From the NCBI GenBank assembly GCA_017545365.1, contig JAFWOP010000046.1, positions 1-20,316 of the forward strand: a stretch of 20,316 nt of DNA, given 5' to 3'. The notes under the pieces were generated by a model. That model had not been told where the DNA came from. It saw nothing but the letters and a program-made list of their open reading frames with translations, and ran no database searches. The position numbers and the translations under genes are program-made. Of the stretch, positions 14,281 to 20,316 are shown piece by piece; the stretch's first letter is position 1; every line of letters begins with the position of its first letter. Source of the DNA: Bacteroidales bacterium (GTDB taxonomy: Bacteria; Bacteroidota; Bacteroidia; Bacteroidales; P3).

Positions 14281-17200
14281 ATGAAAGTATTACTTTTGAA
14301 TATTTCAGACATTCATGTCGCATCAATAGATAAACCGGAAAATGAAGAACTTGTTCTGCATAAGTTTATCATAGATGTAGAAGAACAAATAAAAAAGTTT
14401 GTTTATGATGATGTGTTTGTTTTAATAAGCGGAGATCTTGTATTTGCCGCTTCTGATGAGAGTTATGCAAAGTTTGACAAAACTATTGTGAAGGAATTGA
14501 TGCGTGTTCTTCAAATAGACAGAAGCCATTTCATTATAGTACCTGGCAATCATGATATTGCTCAGAAGGATGTAGAGGAAGTGGAAGACTCTTTCATCCC
14601 AATAGTTGAAAAAAAGTATGATGAAGATAAATTCAATAATTTGGTGCGTAAAGAAGCTCAAAAAGATATTTTCTTTAGAAAATTTGATGCCTTCTATCGA
14701 TATATGAAGGGAACTATGGGTGTTAATAACTACTCATTACAAGCAAATATATATAATATAAATAACATATGGAGTGTTCATACTCTAAACTCAGCAATAT
14801 TTTCATGTGGTGCCTATAAAAACAAAGAAGATCAAGGCTATTTGGGTGTGGATACTCGCAGTTTACATGGTTTTCTCACAGAAGATAAGCATCCAAAGAA
14901 AATATTACTTATGCACCATCCTGAATACTTTTGCATGGACTGGGTCAAGCATGAGTTGAGGAAACTTTTTGGTCAGGAATATGTAATGGTTTTGACAGGA
15001 CACACTCATGATCAAGATTTATTTTTTGATAATAAAAAAGGTTATATCCGTTGTGAAGCCCCACAATTATTTACGGATAAGTATGATGATATTTTAGGGT
15101 ATAACTTTATCCTTCTAAATGGGAATGATGTTGATAGAATTGTATATCGACAATGGCAGGAGAAACGGAATAAGTTTCGAGCTGGTTCTGATTTTGTGGA
15201 AGAAGATGATAGTAATGGAATCATATCTTTGGGAGAGAAAGTAGAAGAAAATGATAAAACCCCAACAGATAAAATTTCTGTATTATTACAGGAACGGCTG
15301 AGAAGGGAAATGGAAGCGTATGTAGGACAGCCATACATTTGGGTGGATAGATATTTGAGTGATGATCGTTTGGACAATGCTTTCAAAATGCAGGAATCTG
15401 CTCTGTTTTCAGAACTTGATATTATCAAAAATGAAGATAACATTCATGTTGTAGCACCCTCACAGTATGGCCTCACATGCTACGGCAGCCATTTTTTGTT
15501 AACACTATGGGAAAATATGCATGAATTTGGTATTAAAGTCGATGCTGATGGTGTAAGATTAAAGAAATTTGAAAAATTAGTTGAATCGGAATTAATCCAT
15601 TATGATAAGTCAAAACAAGATGTTAAATGGGTAGTAATTGATAATTGGAAACCATATCGAAAAGATCAAAAGGGTATTAAGGGGTATTTGGAACAAGAAT
15701 TCCCTAATGCTCATTTGTTATTAATGACTATTTACCATGAAAGTGATTTTTTAGAAGGTAATTCTTTTGAGGAGGAAGTAATAAAGTCTAAAACACTTTA
15801 CTTAACTCCCCTAAAAAGAGCACAAGAAAGATTGATGGTGGATGCCTATAACAAGGAGAAATATATTGATGACAGTGATGAGATTCTTAATAAACTAGAC
15901 GAAGATATTAAAAATTTCAATTTACATCGTTCTCCTTATAGTTGTGTGACACTCCTTACTGTTTTTAAAGATTCATTTGATCGCAATCCTGTAAACCGGA
16001 CTGATGTATTGGAAAATATCCTTAGTATAATCTTTGACAATACCCGGTTGCCGAATTATCGCACAAAAAAACCTGATTTTAAGGATTGTGACTTTTGTAT
16101 GGGCTATTTCTGTTCAGAACTCATCAAAAGAGATAATCATTTCTTTAAAAGAGATTTTTTTATTGAAAAAATAAGAGGTTTCTGTAAAAAAATGGATTAT
16201 GATGTTGAAGTTGAACATCTATTTGATATACTGTGTTACAACAAAATAATAGTTGAAGACCATGGGTTGTATAAGTTCCATTTTACATTTTGGGTATATT
16301 ATTTTGTAGCATCTTGGATGATTGCCAATGAAGAGTATGCAAAAGACATGTTGGAACATCAGAAATATCTTCACTATCCAGAAGTGTTGGAATTTTATAC
16401 AGGTAAGGATAGGCGGCGAAAAGACGCAGCAAAGACTTTGGTGCAGGATTTATCTTTTACATCAAAATCGGTACAGGCGAAGACTGGTATTGGTATGAAA
16501 GAAAATGATGATCCATTTGCTTTTTTGCGGTTTAATCAGGATGAGCAAAACCAAGATGATATCATTAATAGGATAGAATCTGATGTGCAGAATTCCAATC
16601 TTCCTCAATCTGTGAAAGACCAGGCGGCAGACCTTTCATTCAATCCCTCTGCGGCTTTTCATCAGGACATATTTAAAGTATATACTGATTTTTCTGTAGG
16701 TTATTTGGTGAATATTATTAGAATAGGCAGTAAGGTATTGAGAAATTGTGACCAGTTGGATTCGGAAATCAAGCAGCAATTGCTTTCAGAATTAACTTCG
16801 GCAATGAAAGTGTTTTCAAATATTATTTATTTGGTGTCACCTCTTTTTGCAAAGCAAGGGTATATCCAATTGACCGAATATCGTATTAAATTGGCGAAAG
16901 AATATGATGACATGGATGAAAAAGAGCGAACCATAAGAATACTTACTGCCATACCATATAATCTCACAAAAATGTTTAAGGAGGATATTTTTTCGTCTAA
17001 GTTATCCCCTGTTTTTGTTTCGGCCTTGAATAAAGAAAAAGATAAGGTTAAACGACACTTAATAGCTTCTCTTTTGATTTACAAGCAACCCGAAGGGTGG
17101 AGTAAAGCAATTACGGATTACATGGAGACCCTAGGGGCAAATTCATACTATCTTGGCACTTTATTAGAACTCATGTTGACGGTTTTCCAAATGGGAGAAA

Positions 17201-17370
17201 TAGATGAGGTAGAACAGACAAGAATGAAAAACCTAATAAAGGCGGCTGTTTTTAAAAGTAAACAAGGCAGATTGCCTTATTCTCAGGGAGAGTATAATAA
17301 AATAGGACTAACAAAAAAATACCTATATGGAGATAGTGGTAATAAAAATGAAGACAATAAAAAGGGCTAA
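14281..17370 (+). CDS. Calcineurin-like phosphoesterase fused to a STAND-like module (putative defence protein)
   Basis: A 1,029-residue protein. Its N-terminal ~290 residues are a metallophosphoesterase with all metal-binding motifs: SDIH (Asp10, His12), GD (51-52), GNHD (89-92), MHHP (211-214, His212 the likely ligand) and GHTH (240-243). From about 380 a degenerate P-loop follows, VAPSQYGLT (391-399), with Leu where GKT needs Lys. KWVVID (449-454) looks like Walker B. A long helical C-terminus would be the sensor. I recall this layout from predicted conflict systems, in which a nucleotide-switch module senses invasion and the phosphoesterase acts on nucleic acid or nucleotides; that function is inferred. 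I start at ATG 14281 because the frame-open ATG at 14221 lies upstream of the -7 box. The gene is far more AT-rich than its neighbours, a sign of transfer. Confidence 0.82.
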   Translation: MKVLLLNISDIHVASIDKPENEELVLHKFIIDVEEQIKKFVYDDVFVLISGDLVFAASDESYAKFDKTIVKELMRVLQIDRSHFIIVPGNHDIAQKDVEEVEDSFIPIVEKKYDEDKFNNLVRKEAQKDIFFRKFDAFYRYMKGTMGVNNYSLQANIYNINNIWSVHTLNSAIFSCGAYKNKEDQGYLGVDTRSLHGFLTEDKHPKKILLMHHPEYFCMDWVKHELRKLFGQEYVMVLTGHTHDQDLFFDNKKGYIRCEAPQLFTDKYDDILGYNFILLNGNDVDRIVYRQWQEKRNKFRAGSDFVEEDDSNGIISLGEKVEENDKTPTDKISVLLQERLRREMEAYVGQPYIWVDRYLSDDRLDNAFKMQESALFSELDIIKNEDNIHVVAPSQYGLTCYGSHFLLTLWENMHEFGIKVDADGVRLKKFEKLVESELIHYDKSKQDVKWVVIDNWKPYRKDQKGIKGYLEQEFPNAHLLLMTIYHESDFLEGNSFEEEVIKSKTLYLTPLKRAQERLMVDAYNKEKYIDDSDEILNKLDEDIKNFNLHRSPYSCVTLLTVFKDSFDRNPVNRTDVLENILSIIFDNTRLPNYRTKKPDFKDCDFCMGYFCSELIKRDNHFFKRDFFIEKIRGFCKKMDYDVEVEHLFDILCYNKIIVEDHGLYKFHFTFWVYYFVASWMIANEEYAKDMLEHQKYLHYPEVLEFYTGKDRRRKDAAKTLVQDLSFTSKSVQAKTGIGMKENDDPFAFLRFNQDEQNQDDIINRIESDVQNSNLPQSVKDQAADLSFNPSAAFHQDIFKVYTDFSVGYLVNIIRIGSKVLRNCDQLDSEIKQQLLSELTSAMKVFSNIIYLVSPLFAKQGYIQLTEYRIKLAKEYDDMDEKERTIRILTAIPYNLTKMFKEDIFSSKLSPVFVSALNKEKDKVKRHLIASLLIYKQPEGWSKAITDYMETLGANSYYLGTLLELMLTVFQMGEIDEVEQTRMKNLIKAAVFKSKQGRLPYSQGEYNKIGLTKKYLYGDSGNKNEDNKKG

Positions 17371-17592
17371 CCTGTGTTAAGCTGAAATTGAAGTAATACT
17401 ATATCAACTTAATGACTTTAGATGCATACATAAATACTGCAATTTCTATTTTGATTAAGTTATTAATCTGAAGTATTATTGATTCAAAAATTAGTTGTAT
17501 CTTTGCAGTTGAAATAACAATTTAAACACAACATATCGAAAGAAGAAAAAAGAAGATAAATAACATATTATAAAGCGTTTTCGCTATCACTT
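17371..17592 (+). promoter_or_regulatory. Intergenic region with promoter for the methylase operon
   Basis: AT-rich DNA follows the STAND gene with no ORF. TATCTTTG at 17498-17505, followed by CAG, is a strong -7 box. TTG at 17479-17481 is the nearest -33 candidate, slightly too close. Transcription should start near 17512, giving a leader of about 215 bases before the methylase ATG. A purine-rich stretch (17537-17560) and a small AGCG/CGCT hairpin (17574-17585) precede the structured element. Confidence 0.65.
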
Positions 17593-17737
17593 GTTTCCGA
17601 AAGTTCCACAGTTTTGGCCAGTGACAGTAAAGCGGTAAACGCTCACGAGAATATCGTGGGCTTTACTTAGTTGCTGGCAGGTCGTGGAACACCTAGGAAA
17701 CATAAGCAAAGTTCCACGATTTTCTTATGCCAGCAAC
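17593..17737 (+). ncRNA. Highly structured leader with two mutually exclusive folds, one pairing the methylase start codon
   Basis: Fold A nests perfect stems: GTTTCC/GGAAAC (17593-17598, 17696-17701), GTTCCAC/GTGGAAC (17603-17609, 17684-17690), GCCAG/CTGGC (17617-17621, 17674-17678) and GTAAAGC/GCTTTAC (17627-17633, 17660-17666). Inside lies CACGA/TCGTG (17644-17648, 17654-17658). Fold B takes the 3' strands of the second and third stems and pairs them downstream instead: TCGTGGAAC (17682-17690) with GTTCCACGA (17711-17719), and GTTGCTGGCA (17670-17679) with TGCCAGCAAC (17728-17737). The last segment includes the T and G of the start codon at 17727. This is the geometry of a translational switch. 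I do not recognise the motif, and no ligand or factor can be named. Confidence 0.7.
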
Positions 17738-18392
17738 AAACGAAAACACAAAACAGATTAAGAGCCGCCAGCGGGTGGCTCAGCATGGCGAGGTGTTCAC
17801 CAATCCACGGGAGGTGAATGCTATGCTCGACCTGGTGCGGGACGAGTCGTTCCGGCTCGACAGCCGTTTCCTTGAGCCCGCCTGCGGCGACGGGAATTTC
17901 CTTATCGAGATTCTGCGTCGCAAACTATCCCTATTAAAGGACATCAAATCCCCTACGGAATGGGAGTTTCAGAGCCTTATTGCCGTCGGCTCTTGCTATG
18001 GCATTGAGCTGTTGGAGGACAATGCCGAGGCTTGCCGACTGCGACTGTTTACCGAGGTGAGGGAACAGATGGGCAAAAAGCGCTGCACTCAGGGCTATGA
18101 GGAAAGCCTACGATATATGCTGCGGAAGAACATCGTCTGTGGCGATGCTTTGACCTATCGCACTGCCGGAGGCAAGCCTATCACCTTCTGTGAATGGACA
18201 CCCATTGCGGGCAGCATGCAGTTCTCGCGGCGCGACTTCCAGTTCGACTTTCTTGTCAACCAGACGCACCAGTATTCTCTCTTCGATGAGCAGGGCGAGG
18301 CACAGAGTTTCGACGAACCTGTCAAGTCATATCCACCCATCCACTACACTCAGCTTTACCGTTATGAAGAACAAGATACACACTCCATATAA
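17727..18392 (+). CDS. N6-adenine DNA methylase-like protein lacking the NPPY motif
   Basis: A 221-residue protein with the SAM-binding half of a gamma-type N6-adenine methylase. GEVFTNPREVNAMLDLV (21-37) is the usual lead-in, and FLEPACGDGNFL (48-59) is motif I. YGIELLEDNAEACRLRL (91-107) is motif II, and IVCGDAL (136-142) normally precedes the catalytic strand. Where (D/N)PPY should follow, the sequence reads FDFLVNQTHQYSLF (173-186), so the adenine-positioning motif is absent. It probably works with the downstream NPPY-containing methylase or as a non-catalytic subunit. The start codon lies in the alternative fold of the leader. The GC content matches the 5' part of the next gene, so the two arrived or evolved together. 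The ATG is the first in frame and ends the structured element neatly. Confidence 0.8.
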   Translation: MPATNENTKQIKSRQRVAQHGEVFTNPREVNAMLDLVRDESFRLDSRFLEPACGDGNFLIEILRRKLSLLKDIKSPTEWEFQSLIAVGSCYGIELLEDNAEACRLRLFTEVREQMGKKRCTQGYEESLRYMLRKNIVCGDALTYRTAGGKPITFCEWTPIAGSMQFSRRDFQFDFLVNQTHQYSLFDEQGEAQSFDEPVKSYPPIHYTQLYRYEEQDTHSI

Positions 18393-18598
18393 GCTACTAT
18401 ACCGCGCGGTGTGGTCTATGAGAGACTGGCTGCAACAATATGCCTTGGATGCGACAGCGAAGACAAGACGGTCGCGTCCCTATCGGGACGCTGTACACTA
18501 TGGCAGTATCAGCACGGCACTGCGCCTTCGGCTTGTACCGTGTTATGCATGGTCTCGTCCCTTTCGGGACGTTCCCCCGACACTAATAATACATCCTT
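18393..18598 (+). other. Spacer between the two methylase genes with three hairpins
   Basis: Two near-identical stem-loops, GCGTCCC-TATC-GGGACGC (18474-18491) and CGTCCC-TTTC-GGGACG (18556-18571), flank a third, CACGG/CCGTG (18513-18517, 18538-18542), that contains GCC-TTC-GGC. No T tract follows any of them, so they are not ordinary terminators. They could stabilise or process the operon mRNA and set the ratio of the two proteins. A 96-codon frame from ATG 18364 spans the spacer but overlaps both methylase genes and has no recognisable domain. Confidence 0.55.
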
Positions 18599-20110
18599 AT
18601 GAAACAAAAATATTCACTGGACATTCTGAACTGCTTGGCCAACCTCAGCAGTGACGAGGTTTTCACCTCGCCGGAGTTGGCAAACCGTATGCTTGACCTG
18701 TTGCCACAAGAGTTGTTCCAGAGTCCGAAGACGCGGTTCTTAGACCCTTGCAGCAAGAGTGGAGTCTTTCTGCGCGAAATAACCAAACGACTACTCATTG
18801 GGCTTGAGGGGCAGATACCCGACTTACAAGAACGGATTGACCATGTAATGACCAAGCAGGTCTTTGGCATTGCCTGCACCGACCTCACTGCCGAGATGAG
18901 TCGCAGGACGCTCTACTGTTCCAAACAAGCAAATGGCGAGTACAGCGTCAGCACCGCCTTCCACGACGGGCAGGGCAACCTGCTATACGAGCGATGCCAC
19001 CACACATGGAACGCACAAGGCCGCTGTGAATATTGCGGAGCCAGCAAAGGCGAATACCTTCGCAGCGACAGCCGCGAGACCTACGCCTACCCTTTTATCC
19101 ACAAATCAATCAAAGAAATATTCCATAAAGATATGCAATTCGATGTAATCATAGGCAACCCGCCGTACCAGATGAGTGATGGAGGTGCTCAAGCTAGTGC
19201 TATTCCAATATATCATCATTTTGTTGAGCAAGCAAAGAAGATGAATCCGCAATATCTAATTATGATTATTCCATCGCGTTGGTTTTCTGGGGGTAGAGGA
19301 TTAGATTTGTTTCGTGAAGTAATGCTTACTGAAACTCGTTTAAGAACAATCCATGATTTTTTCAATTCAAACGATGTGTTTCCTGGCATAGATCTTTCTG
19401 GTGGAGTTTGCTATTTTCTATGGGATAGAACATATCGTGGAGATTGTGAGATAGTATCTGTTCTTAATGGTGAGACAACTAAGATGACTCGCCCATTGAT
19501 TGAAAAAGGAGCAGCAACTTTTATCAGATTCAATCAGGCTATTGAAATTGTTCGCAAAGTAAGGAAACATTTGGAGAAATCATTTTCGACCATTGTTAGT
19601 TCTCAAAAGCCATTCGGGTTGCGTACATACGTACAAGGGAGAAGTAAAAGCGAAACCAGTAATGTGTTACTCTATTCCAACAAAAATGCAGACAAAGGAG
19701 GTGAAGGATACATCTCATGTGATGAAGTTTTAGTCCACAAAGAATGGCTTCCACTATACAAGGTATATATATCTAGAGCATATGGCGAACGTGGTGATTT
19801 CCCGTACCTAGTAGTGGGAAAACCTTTTTTAGGCATACCCAACAGTTGTTGTACTGAAACATACTTGACAATCGGGCCAATGAAAAGTGAAAAAGAAGCA
19901 TTAAATGTTGTATCGTATATTAAAACACGTTTCTTCCGATTTTTAGTACTTCTCGTCAAGAACACTCAAGATGCTCCTGCAAGAGTCTATCAATTCGTCC
20001 CCCTTCAAGACTTCTCCCACCCATGGACGGACGAGATGCTTTATGAGAAATACGGCTTGGACAAGGAGGAGATTGCCTTTATTGAGAGCATGATTCGCCC
20101 GATGGAATAG
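18599..20110 (+). CDS. Eco57I-like N6-adenine DNA methylase with mosaic C-terminal (target-recognition) region
   Basis: A 503-residue modification enzyme that should methylate adenine in a specific DNA sequence using SAM. EVFTSPELANRMLDLLP (20-36) leads into RFLDPCSKSGVFL (46-58), a divergent motif I. A possible zinc site follows: CHH (133-135) with CEYC (143-146). Motif IV is intact: FDVIIGNPPYQ (181-191). The region after it should recognise the target sequence. Base composition changes sharply just after NPPY (about 19168): upstream and after about 19980 the gene is GC-richer like its neighbour, while the middle is strongly AT-rich. This suggests that the specificity region was exchanged. 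No nuclease motif is evident in the protein; a restriction subunit, if any, would lie beyond the window. Confidence 0.85.
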   Translation: MKQKYSLDILNCLANLSSDEVFTSPELANRMLDLLPQELFQSPKTRFLDPCSKSGVFLREITKRLLIGLEGQIPDLQERIDHVMTKQVFGIACTDLTAEMSRRTLYCSKQANGEYSVSTAFHDGQGNLLYERCHHTWNAQGRCEYCGASKGEYLRSDSRETYAYPFIHKSIKEIFHKDMQFDVIIGNPPYQMSDGGAQASAIPIYHHFVEQAKKMNPQYLIMIIPSRWFSGGRGLDLFREVMLTETRLRTIHDFFNSNDVFPGIDLSGGVCYFLWDRTYRGDCEIVSVLNGETTKMTRPLIEKGAATFIRFNQAIEIVRKVRKHLEKSFSTIVSSQKPFGLRTYVQGRSKSETSNVLLYSNKNADKGGEGYISCDEVLVHKEWLPLYKVYISRAYGERGDFPYLVVGKPFLGIPNSCCTETYLTIGPMKSEKEALNVVSYIKTRFFRFLVLLVKNTQDAPARVYQFVPLQDFSHPWTDEMLYEKYGLDKEEIAFIESMIRPME

Positions 20111-20316
20111 TCCGACTTTGCCGAGAGACCGAAGAAGGATCGAAGAACCCACGCCGAGGGATGGCTTCGGCAGAAACATGTGTTTTCCTGAAATCGCTTG
20201 ACAGATTTTTGCTGGTTAAACTGATTAGCTTGTCAAATTATCTGGTGCCGTACTGAATCGCTTGACAGGGGTGGTGACAATGGATAATGCAGAGCCATCC
20301 CTGACTGTTTGGCAAA
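20111..20316. other. Right-end spacer with short repeats, no gene seen
   Basis: Nothing codes convincingly. GCCGAG/CTTCGGC (about 20153-20170) forms a stem with one bulged base and could slow or end transcription, though only a short TTTT follows. ATCGCTTGACAG occurs twice, around 20192-20203 and 20257-20268, with a related AGCTTGTCAA between them. An ATG at 20280 is open to the window edge (MDNAEPSLTVWQ) but is too short to judge. Confidence 0.4.

Noticed and set aside
18364..18654. A 96-codon ORF between the methylase genes
   Set aside because: It overlaps both flanking genes (by 29 and 56 bases), its codons are dictated by the hairpins (RPYRD and RPFRD come from the stem-loops), and no domain is visible. 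Conservation could revive it.
20192..20270. TTGACA as a -35 promoter element
   Set aside because: The E. coli type -35/-10 consensus does not apply to Bacteroidetes promoters, and no TAnnTTTG box follows at the right distance.

Overview
The window looks like a chromosomal segment from a member of the Bacteroidales (Bacteroidota). Upstream of many genes there is a -7 box of the form TAnnTTTG, often with a -33 TTTG 19 bases away, and start codons lack Shine-Dalgarno sequences. The tryptophanase, the TonB-receptor-like outer-membrane barrel and the DUF3791/DUF3990 genes are also of Bacteroidetes type. The sequence alone does not fix genus or species.

Layout. Positions 1-1961 hold the end of a polysaccharide-deacetylase-family gene and a family 2 glycosyltransferase, probably one surface-glycan operon. 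Positions 2009-3656 hold tryptophanase (tnaA) with its own promoter, a 30-codon leader ORF that ends inside a terminator-like hairpin, and a 3' terminator. Positions 3660-7135 hold a LuxR-type regulator transcribed divergently from an outer-membrane beta-barrel receptor, with a pair of palindromic direct repeats between them. A lipoprotein gene follows, then a clear cobalamin riboswitch with no recognisable gene behind it. Positions 8406-11317 (minus strand) are a two-gene operon of helical-repeat proteins.

From about 11540 to the right end the window is an accessory, defence-like region. Three copies of a promoter-carrying repeat (about 110 to 164 bases) separate modules: a degraded Fic-protein tail; a three-gene overlapping DUF3791 / DUF3990 (ADP-ribosyltransferase-like) / small-protein cassette; an intact Fic AMP-transferase-type protein; and an AT-rich protein of about 1,029 residues joining a calcineurin-like phosphoesterase to a STAND-like module. 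Each intact repeat delivers a near-consensus promoter directly to the next module, so the array looks assembled by recombination between repeats.

The last part is a two-gene N6-adenine DNA methylase system. Its first gene is preceded by a long, highly structured leader that can fold in two mutually exclusive ways, one of which pairs the start codon. The second gene is mosaic: its ends match the GC content of the neighbourhood, while everything after the NPPY motif is AT-rich, as expected if the target-recognition part was exchanged. The strongest candidates for something undescribed are the repeat-bounded cassette array, the switch-like methylase leader, the orphan cobalamin riboswitch and the tnaA leader/hairpin.
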